Assembly (NCBI GenBank): GCA_942159475.1
Contig: OW804096.1
Location: 39,431,744 to 39,495,743, forward strand
Source: Sthenelais limicola
Taxonomy: Eukaryota > Annelida > Polychaeta > Phyllodocida > Sigalionidae
Length of the DNA stretch: 64,000 bases
Direction: 5' to 3'
Part shown: positions 23,771 through 36,300 of the stretch, piece by piece
How positions within the stretch are numbered: the first letter of the stretch is position 1
Layout of the letters: each line of letters starts with the position of its first letter
Position numbers and translations under genes: made by a program
The notes under the pieces: model-generated
Seen by the model: only the letters and a program-made list of their open reading frames with translations
Told to the model about the DNA's origin: nothing
Databases searched by the model: none

Positions 23771-24848
23771 TTTGTTTTGCATTGGTTGGTCTGAACCAAC
23801 TGATAAATTATTTAAAACTATATTTGTCTTGATATGAAATGAATAGCTAGACCTTATTACATTAGCTAGTTGAGAAACTAACGTTTATTTAAGGTAATCT
23901 ACTTCTTTGTTACAAATTACTTAGCACTAGATCCTTAGAAAAACAATAGATTAGATTAGAAAACAGTTTTTTTCAATCAATGACAATCTCTCCAGCGTAA
24001 GGGTGGTGACAGGCCCTCTTAGCTAATTTACAACGTCTTAGCAGTGGATAATGTTACTCTCCTCAATGACTGAGAGCGATTCACTACTATAAGTACAGTT
24101 GTCACATATGACTTATATAATATGACATACAGCTGTGGTCATTACTTTAATAGAAAACATTCAGTATCAATGCTACATTCAGTCTGCAAAATTTAATTGC
24201 TCATCTTTCCGGTAGAATTTGCTCTACCATAGTTTTTGAATTGTGTTACCATCAAAAGCATCACCAAATTTTCTGGCCTCTACAAATTATAGTAAAAAGT
24301 TCTACTCCTATAGTTAAGGAACAGTCAAGAAAACTATTTTTTCTGATGCATGGCTCACATTTTGTTTTAGGTACTGTGCTGTTCTTCCCATAAATGTTAG
24401 TGTGGAAATTCCTATTTCATCTATCTTATTGTAGATTAAGGTTATTTCTATATAGTAGTGAAACATAGGAAGTATAAGAAGTGTTATTTCAGTACTGGTA
24501 AGTTCCATCCTGGTTCAGGACAATTGTCACTATTTGGATATAATCAACCCATATTAACCAGCCACCTTCTCCAGGGTGACTCACTTGTGGACATAGCAGT
24601 GAGGTCATTGCGTTTACGCATGCTGACGTCAGTTTCTGCCACATGGTAGAACCAGCATCAATGACGTATTGGCTTGGGTTGGTAGATATACAGACATTAT
24701 GGCGCAAATCGGGGTTCTCTCGCTGGACACGGACGATTAAGGTGCAATATAGCTTTTGGGCTCAAGACCATCTCATACCACCTTTAAACTACACCAGAGA
24801 AGATCTCCTTGATATATGCAGAACCGACTGTTGGTTGAAGGAGCTCAC

Positions 24849-25229
24849 TCCCTCTCTCCCCCTCTCTCCCCCTCTCTCCCCCTCTCTCCCCCTCTCTCCC
24901 CCTCTCTCCCCCTCTCTCCCCCTCTCTCCCCCTCTCTCCCCCTCTCTCCCCCTCTCTCCCCCTCTCTCCCCCTCTCTCCCCCTCTCTCCCCCTCTCTCCC
25001 CCTCTCTCCCCCTCTCTCCCCCTCTCTCCCCCTCTCTCCCCCTCTCTACCCCTCTCTTCCCCTCTCTCCCCTCTCTCCCCTCTCTCCCTCTCTCCCCCCT
25101 CTCTCCCCTTTCTCCCCTCTCTCCCCTTTCTCCCCTCTCACCCCCTCTCTCCCCTCTCACCCCCTCTCTCCCCTCTCTCCCCCTCTCTCCTCCTCTCTCC
25201 CCCTCTCTCCCCCTCTCCCCCTCCTCTCT
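24849..25229. repeat. CCCCTCTCTC 10-bp microsatellite
   Basis: About 380 bp of 10-bp units, nearly perfect for the first 200 bp and interrupted thereafter. Pro/Leu/Ser and Glu/Arg/Gly frames through it are artefacts. Confidence 0.95.
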
Positions 25230-26280
25230 CAGTCAATCCTTAGGGATACTATTTACACTGATTTTCACATTTGGTAATCAGTTGCTTGGTATTACAGTTC
25301 AAGAAATACAATAATGACTTAGGCCTACATATAATTCAGTCTACAGACGCGAGGACCCAACGACACTAGAGCCCACTTTCGCTTGCACTTATTCCCAGTT
25401 GCTAGGGCCCATCCCTCATTTCATAGTCGGTCATGGTCAGTGTAGTATGGCCGTTTTATAATGTTTATATGCGGGCCCCTTAACCGACTTCCTTCACAAA
25501 TTTAAATATTGCGAGAGGTGTTCGGAACATTGACACTTATGTACAGTCAAACTATTTCGAATATGAGCCTCATATTTCTAGGCTTTAGAGATCAACATAG
25601 TATCATTTATATTCTAAATTCAAATGGTTATAGATTGATTATTTCATGTAAATAATTACGAAGAGATTCTTTTACTATTATTTGCGGAAAACTTCTGCAC
25701 TGGCTGGATAATGTAAATAATAGTATATGATATAATTATTCTTAAAAAAAACTAACATTCCTGGTAGATTCATATTTCAGATTTAGAAATGTTTATTTCC
25801 GACAGTCGCTGCAAGAAAGCGATTCTCCAGCCATGGGAGTTTGAAGGCTTTCTTTCATATGCTACATAGAATTCACGCAGTGAACACATCTACAGTCGTC
25901 ATTGACGAAGGTAATAGGGAGATTTAGCAACCACAACGCTAACGCTAACACTAACGCTAACGTTAGTTTCTCACGATAGGGTGGGCCGTACGTAATGGCA
26001 GGATTCAATCAGTTTTAGAGGTGGAGAGGTGTTTTCAGAGGGAAAAAAAACACATAATTTCATGAAGGTGAGCATTGTGTTACACCTGAATACAAAGAAA
26101 AACACCCACGCTCATTTGTACATAAAAATGAAATTACAATTGACCATTATTTTAGCGTGAAATAGAAATACGTTGGGAACATATTGACACACTTCTTAGC
26201 ATAATTGATGTCTGTATCTCAGGTAGCATGCTAAGAATAGCACACCTAGTGCTGACGTAGTGCTCATAAAACATACGTTA

Positions 26281-27984
26281 CACTCTAAGAAGAAAGGGTT
26301 CTAACAGGAACCCTTAAGGGTTCTTCGACTTGTCGACATGGCAGAACCCCTAATGGTTCTTGTTAGAACCCTTTTTTGAGGGTTCTAAGTGGAACCCCTG
26401 TTTCGGAAATAGGCAGGGTTCTACATAGAACCCTGGATTTGAAGAACCCTCTGGCCAAAATAGGTAGGGTTCTACATAGAACCCCTGATTTGAAGAACCC
26501 TCAAGCTAAAATATGTAGGGTTCTTCATAGAACCCTTGATTTGAAGAACCCTCCATCTGAAAATGTCCAGGGTTGATTTTATTATTGTTTTTATTGCTGA
26601 AGTAACATCACTTTTCATCAAATTATTCAACATATTCCATTTCATGGCGTGGATAGTATTTTCCTTTATTCTTCAGTGAGTATTCCAGTTGATAATTCCT
26701 TTCTTCCCTCCAAGTCTGTTTGGGAGGACATCCTCTTGTCACATAGAATATAAAATTCAATCATGATTATGTATAAAGCCATTGAATAATGTGATCATAA
26801 ATGTGATATAATAGGTAGACAGAGCAATTGTGAAGTGTCAAGGGAAAACAGAGCCACTAAATTGACTGAGGTGCAAAATCATATATTCTTTAAGTCCTAT
26901 AGGCCGACCATATCAGTATCATAATAAAAAGTATGAAAACGATTTTACCAGCAAATATGTTTGATTATCTTAGAGATTATTAGAGTCTAATGTATGATCG
27001 ATATAACCAACACATACTTTTGAATATCGATTTAGAGGGTTAGAGAAATGAATAAGAACTAAATAACTTACCTTGACCCTCATGAAATGAACGTCCTACC
27101 CTGGGGAGTGCAAGGACTGCTTGTCTGTCATACCATGTGGGTGTAAGGGTGAGCGAGTAAAGGGTTGACCGGCCGCGGCCGCTAGCTTGTTTGTCTCCTA
27201 GCAACCAGCAAACATATATACTGGTACTGCCCATATGCTGCGCGTCTTGCATATAGCCAGCCTCCTGGGCAGATTCTACTAATCTATCCGCTGGTATGGC
27301 TCTCTTAACAACATATCACGCCATGTCTTCTAGGTAGCTAAGTGCAGTAGGTGTCCGTAGAGTTATTGTTATTGAACAGCCACACCCCAGTACCCCGCTC
27401 AGACCTAACCCGGGGACCTAACCAGGACTCCTCCCATGGCTTGAAGGGTGCACTGGGGCGTGACCTCCCGCCGCTATGGGTGTTGGTAGACGTTTCCCGG
27501 CTCTCGCTCAGAGGGACCCAACCAAGCCTCCCTGTTGCAAGCCCACCCCTCCCCACGCTCACAAAGAAATAACGTGAAAACAGAGGTTTGAATGCATGAC
27601 AGGCCTCAATTGTTAGATGTGACTCACTATAAACATGTATGGGTCTAGAAATACTGAAATGGTGAAGCTAAAACATACTCACTACTAGAAATCGGCTAGA
27701 AATCCTTGAACGTTTTCAAAACTCCCTGCTCAGGTTTGAAAGATGGCGGTTATGATTGACGCATGCGCAGTGATGGTTTAACCTGGCCTGATGTAGAACC
27801 GTTTTGAGCTAAAGAACCCTTCAAGTGCACAAAGAACCCTAAAATTGCTGAAGAACCCCTATGGTTCTAGATGGAACCTCCGGTGGTCCCGAAGAACCCT
27901 TTTAGGTGTCGAGGAACCCTAGGGTTCTTGGTAGAACCATGAGGTTCTATCAAGAACCCAAAAGAACCCTTTTTTCTTAGAGTG
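26281..27984. mobile_element. Inner 1.7-kb element with CACTCTAAG ends
   Basis: Left end CACTCTAAGAAGAAAGGGTT (26281-26300); the right end, read in reverse complement, is CACTCTAAGAAAAAAGGGTT. TA flanks both sides (26279-26280, 27985-27986). Both subterminal regions are dense with AGAACCCT/AGGGTTCT words, about 20 per side in both orientations. The centre (26,580-27,780) has no recognised gene. It is probably non-autonomous. The CACT start and TA flanks resemble the 11-kb element at 46-57 kb, which hints at, but does not prove, a common transposase class. Confidence 0.85.
26411..26570. repeat. 51-bp tandem repeat, 3 copies, in the inner element
   Basis: The unit contains AGGGTTCTACATAGAACCC, itself an inverted repeat, followed by TGATTTGAAGAACCCTC. 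Starts are near 26,415, 26,466 and 26,517, so the period is 51 bp. Because 51 is divisible by three, a short repetitive open frame runs through it, not considered a gene. Confidence 0.8.
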
Positions 27985-28409
27985 TAGCGTTAGTGTTAGC
28001 GTTAGCGTTGTGGTTGCTAAATCAGCCCAGTACACTGCACAGTATAACTTTATATACCTTACACTTCAAACACCTTACACCTCATTTTGTAATTATCTAG
28101 CACAGTAATTCCTATTTTATATTTATATTTCTGGTAACGTACTCATGAATCAGCAAATTAAGTCTTTTCAGATAACCGCAGTCCTGGTGCTAGGGGCTAA
28201 CTATACCCACAATCAGGGCCATGCCTTTTTTTTTTCTTTTTTTTCACATCTGATCTTCTTTTATTGCCCCATCTCACCCTACCTTATCCTGAATAGTTGA
28301 ACTTAAAATTCAACAGTTCTTTGACGCTTTTCAGTACAATATGAAGTAAGTTCCCAGAAATACCCAAATTCTGAAGTTTTTTCACAAGCAATCCTATATC
28401 AATTGGAAT

Positions 28410-28515
28410 TTATTGGATGTCATTACGTTTACCATCATTGGAATCTGTTTGATCACAACTTTTCAATTATAATGGTTTCCCAAAATCCATTTTTGGCGAC
28501 TTGTGACTCGTGACT
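28410..28515 (-). repeat. Dispersed GAGTCACAAG-family repeat
   Basis: Reverse-complement copy: from TTATTGGATGTCATTACGTT through TTGGAATCTGTTTGATCACA to GGCGACTTGTGACTCGTGAC. It lies directly downstream of the isolated UGT first exon. Confidence 0.7.
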
Positions 28516-28571
28516 ATAAAGGAAATAAAGGACATACAAACAATTATTCAAATGACTAGTTTAGTACTTAC

Positions 28572-28802
28572 AGCTGTTTTCCTCAGTTGGTCAATATGGG
28601 GGTATGTCTCTGATATACCTAGATACACCTCATGGCCGTCCTCTATCAGTTGATCTCCCAATATCAAGAATCTTCTTAAACTACTTACTATTATTATATA
28701 GGGATCTGGTAGAAGAAGTATTCTCCGCCCCATAGTGGAAGGGATGATCCCGATCGTGCATGCAGAGAGAACACAGATAAATAGAATGTTACATAACTCC
28801 AT
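28572..28802 (-). CDS. Second UGT first exon (paralogous or alternative)
   Basis: ATG at 28800-28802, donor GCT|GTAAGT at 28571/28572, phase 0; 77 codons. It encodes a signal peptide (ILFICVLSACTIGIIPSTMG) and then RRILLLPDPYI, RRFLILGDQLIEDGHEVYLG and ETYPHIDQLRKTA. This is co-linear with the exon at 20450-20674 (RRFLILGERLIHDGHEVYMG, ETYPCIDQLKATS) and ends at the same residue and phase. No UGT exon 2 follows it before 20.7 kb, so it could splice to the exon at 17901-19244 as an alternative first exon, or be an orphan left after a duplication. Like its partner it lacks the usual SH catalytic motif. Confidence 0.75.
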
Positions 28803-29034
28803 TTTCTAAATTGGTTTGATTAGTCTCCTTGATTGATTTCATGCCTGATGTTCGCTTCATGTAAGGTGCACCTCCCCAACAAGCATGAGGCCTGGGTTGG
28901 TCTGCGTGCATGTTCTCAATACATTCCATCCTTCCAGTTTAGAAATTAAGAGAGAACAAAATGAATCGGGTCACTGGTTATAGGACACTAAACTGGTCCT
29001 GGTTATAGGACACTAAACAAATTCACTGACCAGG

Positions 29035-29272
29035 TCAGGAGAGGGTGGGGGAGAAGAAGAGGGGGAGGGAAAGAGGGGAGCGAGGGAATGTAGGGGAAGG
29101 GAAAGAGGGGAAGGGGAGAAAGCGGGGAGGGGGAGCATGGGGAAGAGGAGAGAAAGAGGGGGGAATCGAAGATGGGTTTGGGAGAGAAAAACAGGTATGA
29201 AAGACAGAGAAGAGGGGGAGGGAAAAGAGGGAGAGGGGGATGTGTGGGGAGCGAGGGTGACCGTCCAGAAGA
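29035..29272. repeat. GA-rich tract with dispersed repeat, copy 2
   Basis: GGGAGA-type purine tract. Its last part (29,188-29,270) repeats the segment at about 2,530-2,620, including AAACAGGTATGAAAGACAGA and GTGACCGTCC. Confidence 0.75.
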
Positions 29273-29789
29273 TGGGTACTTTGCTAGTTAGCATATAACA
29301 GCAGCACAATAATGATATACTCAGCTCTATAGATCATATTAGCACACTTTTAGGTGGATTTCATGAAAATATGAAGTTAATCGTTCTGGACAAATTAAAG
29401 GTATTGATGTGTTGATGGTATATCCGTTGGGTCATAAATCCTATAACTTCACAGTTCTTAGTCAAACTGCCTTGAGAAAACAAATGCACTTTTAGTCTCC
29501 AAAAAGTGCATTATAGGAATTTATGACCCACCGGTTACAACTGATGGGACTGGTTGGGATGGCCGAAAACATTAGTTGAGTTGAAGGTTTGGTTTGAATA
29601 ATCACAGCTTAGGGCCTTATTTCATAATCAGAGACATAGGAATTAAGTAGAAAAACATCCCATTTAGGATAAATTCCGTTTAGTAATCAAAGTTAAGAAC
29701 TTCTCATAGATTCACAGGGACTTCTCAAAGATCTGCTATTACAGTCCCATGGTCCACCCTCACCCGGTCATGGTTGGGTGCACACTGTT

Positions 29790-31363
29790 TTGTTTTTTTT
29801 TAGAAAAATTTTATTTGCGACCATTGTCAGGCTAACCTGATAATCCCATGATACACAAGTGAAATCTTATATACATAATTTTAACTCTAATGATTCAATC
29901 TTTACCGAGAATATAGTGGAGGGTTGCATTACCTTTACAATAAGCAGCTAATTATAGCGAATAAGCCTCCAATTTAATCTATACAGAAAAATTCGTCTGA
30001 TCCGTTTTTGGTGACGACACAAGATTTTTTTTGCATTTTTCCTTCAAATACATTTTAAAACATTCTAAAAATACATACAAGTATAAAAAATGAATTATCT
30101 TACTAAGTGTGCTTGCTTCTACCACGAAATGTTATACAGGTGTGTATAGTCAATTCTTCTACTAAAGATTCGCTACTAGAACTTCATAAGAAGGGTATCG
30201 TCCCTCGTTGACGGCCCTTGTGCGTGTTCTAAGTAAATCGTTTCAAGATAGAACTTTGGTGACAATCAGTTCCAATGGATGTTATTTTTCAGGATTTTCT
30301 TTATTTGTACCCATTGCAAGTTTCTCACGTTGGCTGGCAGTTTATTCCACAGAGTCGGTCCTGAGTATTGGGGAGTGGTTTTATACTTTTCTCGATTAGG
30401 TCTGAGAATTTTCATTACGTAACTGTCAGCCAGACGCGTGTCTCTTGTCATAGGTTTCACAAATGAGGGGTCGTGCTTTTTATTGAACATTATCCCCAAT
30501 AAAGCGATTTTGCTACGTTTACATAGATTGTCCACTTTACATTTGTGTCTTATTTCTAAGATATCTCTGTTGTCGTTTAGATATGCAATTTTGATAGCTC
30601 GTGTAAGTAGTCGTTCTAATTTGTTTTTTAGGTTGGCATTTGCCATTCCTAAAAATACAATACCGTATTCTAGAATTGATAGAATATGGGTTTTTAATAT
30701 TGTCACGGCCATTTGTCTAGAAATATAAGATCGTATTTTTCTAAACTGATGAATTTTATATTGAACCGATGTTTTCATATTGTTGACATGATCGTTCATA
30801 GTGATATGTCTGTCGATTTTGAAACCTAAATATTTAACTGTTTTGCATAATTGAGTGGGAGATCCGTTTATGTAGATTTTTCCTAAGTCATGAAACTTAA
30901 TCTTTTTTAATTTTGATCTGGCACCTAATATTTGGAGTTGCGACTTCTTTCCATTAAGTAGTAAGCCATTTTTTATCATCCACTCACTTATGCATGTTGC
31001 AGAGGCTTGTGTTAGTCTCATACATTCAGTTATGTTCGGCCCAGTTATAGCCAACGCAGTGTCGTTGGTGTATAGTGTAATATTCATCATATTTTCAAGG
31101 CAATCAATATGTTCCAGGCTAATAGGCAAGTCATTAATATAGATGAGGAATATCAGGGGCCCTAAGTGGCTTCCCTGAGGTACGCCTCTATTTATAATTT
31201 CTGATTCAGATGTAACACCATTTAAGATTGTACATTGGGTCCTGTCCAAAAGATAATTTTCTATAATACGTATAATTTTTGGGTGAATTTTGTAATATAA
31301 TAGTTTTCTTTTCAGAATTATATGATCTATACTATTGAACGTTGTGGCTGTGAAGTGCTGCAA
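29790..31363 (-). pseudogene. 5'-truncated LINE with mutated reverse transcriptase
   Basis: The minus-strand frame 30266-31363 begins inside polymerase motif A (FNSIDHIILKRKLLYY). It continues with INRGVPQGSHLGPLIFLIYI, motif C as ITLYTNDTALAI, the thumb (VKYLGFKIDRHITMNDHV) and a tail (YSGPTLWNKLPANVRNLQW), then a stop. The 3' UTR runs to about 29,790, where AAATAAAA and an A-rich tail read on the minus strand (T-rich at 29,790-29,812). The canonical FADD/YADD is YTND, which loses the first catalytic Asp. The single intact frame implies fairly recent insertion, but 5' truncation and the changed motif make it inactive. No target duplication was found. Confidence 0.88.
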
Positions 31364-31364
31364 A

Positions 31365-33320
31365 GTGCTGCGAAGATGGACATGAGAATGTGCGAATGTC
31401 TCACATTATGAGACGCCAGGCTGGAACATTCTTTGTAACATTTAACACCATTTTCAAATTTTCCAAATAAATCTTTCCATGTCTCCTTCATTATGAAACA
31501 TCACCCTGATGGATATGTTGGTGCATTATCACAGCGGGTAGTTCTGATGGATATTTTGGTGCATTATCACAGCTGGTGGATTCAGTGCTTCCGGTGTTAT
31601 TTATTATAAGATAGGGGTTAACTGAATGTTGAGTGACTGCAGATAGTTGGTGGTAAGTGGCCCTATAAAGTAAATGTATTGAAACAGAAAAATATAGGTT
31701 GATGTGTAGTTCATTTATGAGATTGTTGCGTGGAGGGTAGTTAATTTCATCCAATTAGAATATATTTGTCATATCATATTGAATTTGGTAGAACTTGAAT
31801 ATCTGACTAATTTGACAACGCATGAAAAGATGAGCCATCCTGGTTAGTTATGCATGTTTTGTAATGAATGTAAACCTACAAGGCCAATATGAATATTTCA
31901 AAAAGGAATATAAAAGAATGAATCACAACAGTTTGGCAATATATGGCCAGTTCTTGGGATTCAAATAATGATACGACAAAATAAAGATTTACAGATTTAG
32001 TCGTAATACTTTATTCTTCCAAAGAAAACAAAACTTGAAATAAAAATATATGAATGTGGAAAGAGTAAAGATAAATAAAAACATATATTAATGACAGAGT
32101 AAACATTTATTACCATTTTCTTATCAGTAGGTGTTCAATTACATCTGGAAAATTTGTTTTCCCTAAGAGAACAATTCTGAACTTTGAAACATGTTAGGTT
32201 CCGTCTAATTTAAGCATTTCTCATCGGGCAACACTAAATAGGTGTGTTTCCGAATTATCTGATTGAAAACTAGGTAATGGGGGTGGGGGGGGGGTAACTC
32301 CAGAACATTAATATTGACCAAAACATCAAAAATCATAAATAGTATGACAAACAAACTACTAGTTTGTACAATCGACCAAGTATTTATAGGGTGACTGGAA
32401 GACCTGTGTCCTTTCGCAGAAGGTTGTGATAGATTTTCTTTAACCGTTTTCCTGAAACGTAATTCTGATATAAAACGGAAATAAACCCAATACATACATA
32501 GACATAAGGCCCTACAGAAACAGTGGTCCTGGTATGACCACAAAGTGCCTTTCTGTCTATCTGTCCCTCTCTCTCCCTTCTTCTATATCTCTATTTCCTG
32601 GGTATACGATGATCATAAACTGCCTCCCTCTCAGCTCTCCCGCCCTTGATAGAACCATATTGAATGTGTTGATAAGGGTGTAAAGCAACCAATCTCACTC
32701 ACTCACCCTACAGACACATGTCTGAAACCCTAAACCATCCTCATCAGGTATATGATGTAAAGACTGTGGAAATAACGAGTAATACATGTGTAGTAATCTC
32801 GACCGGTCTCTAGATGCTAATAATTTAACAAAGTAACAAAGAAGAACCTTGAGAAGTATGGTCTGTATTTAGGTTTATAGAATGGTCCGTCGGGTGTGAA
32901 TTTACACATACAGTGAAATCTACCTTGGTTATCAGTAATTGGGGCCTTGTGGAATTTCTTCTAACTCAAGACTCATAGTTCTCCACACGTTGGTATTACT
33001 TTTGTTTTTTAGTATGACGAACACACTCACGATCAACCTTGGTTATCAGTAATTGGGGCCTTGTGGAATTTCCTCTAACTCACAACTCATAGTTCTCCAC
33101 GTGTTGGTATTACTTTTGTTTTTTCTTAGTACGATTTCATTGTATTCAATGGTTCTAAACACGATTACAATTGTAAATGTTTAGGCAGTCTGACTCACAA
33201 CTTTCTCATAAAAAAGACTCCAATAGCTTTTATTCATAGCATGATTTATTCAACAAAAAGAGATGAATAAAGATGTCTTTCACGTCCTAGTCATTCTATT
33301 GGTCCATCTGGCATCATGTG
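31365..33320. other. Intergenic stretch
   Basis: No gene is supported between the LINE and the 3' end of the metalloprotease gene. It contains a short duplicated segment (TGATGGATATKTTGGTGCAT at about 31,508 and 31,548), a G run at 32,281-32,292 and a roughly 95-bp tandem duplication at 32.9-33.1 kb. Confidence 0.5.
32922..33126. repeat. About 92-bp direct repeat, two copies
   Basis: ACCTTGGTTATCAGTAATTG and the following 72 bp (to ACTTTTGTTTTTT) occur at 32,922-33,012 and 33,036-33,123, period 114 bp. A few differences include TTCTTC/TTCCTC and CACACG/CACGTG. Confidence 0.85.
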
Positions 33321-33324
33321 ATGC

Positions 33325-36300
33325 TTACTGGAAGCCAAACTCTGCGCATGTGCGACAGCATTGAGACTTGAAGTTCTCGCAGTTGAGTCCTGGGTACTTC
33401 CACACGTAGCCTGTCCTACAGTCATTCGCTTTGTCCTTACAACCTGCCATATCAGTGTATTGATTGATGTATAAAACTCTGTATGGTATGAAACACTCTC
33501 AAAACACTCTTATAAAATACTGTACTGCTACAAAATGATATTCAAAATTCAATCAAACATTTTATCAGCATTATATAAGAGCCATAACAAATACTATAAC
33601 TATAACTTTAAACCCACCCACTAGTCTTCCCCTGAAACCCCCTAGTATACCCCCAAACAAGCTAGTCATCACATTAGCATACCACCCTTATTTGTAACAA
33701 CTAGTGACAAAATAATGAATATATCATTATTATTATCATTTTTATCTCCATTAATATGTGTGACGTGTCAAAGGAAAGTGAGTCACAAGTCACAACAAAT
33801 GATATATTTTAGATATTTTTCCACAGACACCCTTGCTCAGAATTCGTTCATGTTTACAGTGTCTAGTGTTGTTAGGAGCATGAACATAATTATGTCCAAA
33901 ATTTAAGGAATGTGTATTGCTTATGTACATGAATATCTGAGGTTATTATAATGAGTGTCTTTAGCTATACTTCACAAAATATAGAAATATTTATTAGATG
34001 TCCTAATGTGTACTACCATTGGAATATGCTTGATCGCATCTTTCCAAATATGATGATATCTCAAATTCAATTTTTTGCGACTTTGACTCATTTTCCTTTG
34101 TAGATTTTGTAAAAATTAGATATAAATACTCATAATGACGAATTAGCTTCGGGCACAGGTAAATGATGATGATTTAGGTAAACGTAGTCTTACTTGAAGG
34201 TATGGAAGTGGTTGTTCCAGTGGCACAGGGCTTTGGCAGATGGGCTGGTAAAGTAGAAACGCTTTTATCAAACACATTCTAAAGGATTGTTTGTGGAAGC
34301 AAATTATTGGGGAAGTGTTTAATCTCATGAAGCTTCCTTCAAAATACTGTTTACATCTGGGTACATCTCATGAAATCTGTCTCTTTTTTGATATATATAA
34401 TTTAATGTGATATTAACGTTTTGGGAACCAGATCAGTATGTTTGTATGTTTGAAACAAAAGTAAGAAATATTTCAGTGTGGAAAATCATTAGTACAGATG
34501 TTAAATCATATTCTGTACAGTCCTGAGATTCTTTACATCATGTGGCAACGTCTGAAACACATCCATGGTGGATATAGCGTGTTTTTTTTCAATTTTGATG
34601 TAACAGTAGATGTTTATGCCCTAAAAGAATAACAAAAAATGTTTTTATTAAACTAAAAGCGATCAAGACCCAGAACATGAGAATATTCCTTTATGAACAA
34701 TCCCAGTTGGAAGACACATAATTTGTAAAAAAGAAAAAATATTAACATTTGCTGTCTTAGACGTAGTTTTCCATCACGTATCGCCAACACAGTAGGGTCA
34801 ACCGATGAACTTATATTAATTTATCCTTCTTGTTATCTTCTTACTATCAATAAAGTAGTTGTAGCATGATGTATAACTTGATCTAGCATTCGATCATGGT
34901 ACTCATGATGTTATAATGTAAAATATAATTTGGTACCTTCCATCTTAATCAATATAGGTAACATGAACTTACATCAGGATCTCCTCAAATACCTGCTTCA
35001 GCAGTAAAGCAGAGATATCAGTAACTATGTTCTCAAATATACAAAGCTATACAAGTACTTATTAGATGTGCCAAATGTTAACATTGTTGGAATCTGCCTG
35101 ATCCCATCATTTCCAACTTATGACAGATCACGTCACATGTTTGTGTAAATACAATTTTATCACTTACTTGGTCTTGTGCTGGTCCTCACACACGCTCCCT
35201 CAATACACCACTTCAGGCAAACAAAATTATTTTCAATTTTCATTCAGTAATATGTACATAAGTGAATATGTTTCAGAATCGGACTAAACCTTCTACTAAG
35301 TAGCTCTTAGAGGCTGTCCATTAAATGATAATAATAACAATAGTAAATGAGTTGCGATACATAGCTTCCAAGTTTGATTGTCTCCCTATACTGGGAGGTA
35401 GAATAGACAGAAATGCCATTGGTTATTCATTTGCCTCCAAGTTATAACAAATATTCTGTTATTTTAAGTGATACAATTTTACAATGATCGAACCGTTCAT
35501 TTAGATACTGGTTCTTCATGTCATAATCAAGTCTCGGTATTCATAAATATATAAAATTAATTTGTGTTGTCTTCCTAAGAGTGTATTAGATTGTCACAGT
35601 TATTCATTCAAGAAATTATTTTCAAGTTTAGTGAATAGTTACACAATAATGCACCAATACATCAAAGCCCTTCTACAATATGGTTAGCAATGAAAACAAA
35701 TCTTTCTCCCTATACTGGGGGTGAATAGACAGATATTTCCTTTTTTGTTTTTCTGACCCTATACTGCGTGATACAAACTGACTGACCACTTCTACTCACA
35801 ATTAGAATGGTTGTATCTGTGGTTATATGAGTTAGGCCACAAGAAGGCACTAAACAGCTAAACACTGAATACACGTAGTCAATCAATACATTCTGATACA
35901 TAAGGCTGAGAAATGATAAATGGGAGACATATGTGAATGTATTCACATCCTCTCATTTGGTTTGTACTAGGACTAGTTCACCTTATGGTAGTCTTCCTCT
36001 ATCCAGGGGGGTGTGTGGCACCAGTAGGACTATCGTCACAATTTGATGGGAATGAAGGGAAGTCTTGGGCTATTTACTTTCATAGATATGGAATGTTTTT
36101 GTACGTTGACATTGCCCACCATCCCGCCCACCAACCTCCAACCTCCAAAATTGTTTAATTTGACTCTTAAGTCAACGCGCAAAACGATCATTGATGTTTT
36201 GCGCATCTTACGGTAGCCCCATTGGTGAGAGAGAGGAAATCAGGGTATGTACATTAGGAGTACAATATAGACACTATGAAACCCAATGTTTTGCTTCTTA

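Larger units (their letters stand above)
20740..25910. other. Gene-free repeat-rich stretch between UGT first exons
   Basis: No coding exon is supported. It holds the direct repeats at 21.5/21.9 kb and 22.9/23.3 kb, a GC-rich double hairpin at 22.7 kb and a 10-bp microsatellite at 24.8-25.2 kb, described separately. Confidence 0.5.
25921..28023. mobile_element. Outer DNA transposon, split by a nested insertion
   Basis: The left end GATTTAGCAACCACAACGCT (25921-25940), continuing through AACGCTAACACTAACGCTAA, is exactly matched in reverse complement by the right end (27985-28023, ending GGTTGCTAAATC). Removing the inner element at 26281-27984 plus one TA restores CATACGTTAGCG and lengthens the matching ends to about 43 bp. 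The original element was therefore a MITE of roughly 400 bp. No coding sequence, and no target duplication could be fixed. Confidence 0.85.

Noticed and set aside
24643..25314. 223-codon Ser/Pro/Leu open frame
   Set aside because: Two thirds of it is the CCCCTCTCTC microsatellite; the short non-repeat ends match nothing.
26411..26570. CRISPR-like regular repeats
   Set aside because: The 51-bp units have no unique spacers, are tandem and lie inside a transposon in a eukaryotic context.
27174..27185. GCGGCCGCTAGC as a cloning-vector trace
   Set aside because: Flanking sequence is continuous with the inner transposon and no vector sequence is present; a chance restriction-site match.
27338..27572. 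Overlapping plus and minus frames of about 74 codons in the inner transposon
   Set aside because: Both strands are open by chance in a GC-richer patch; no domain and no splice sites.
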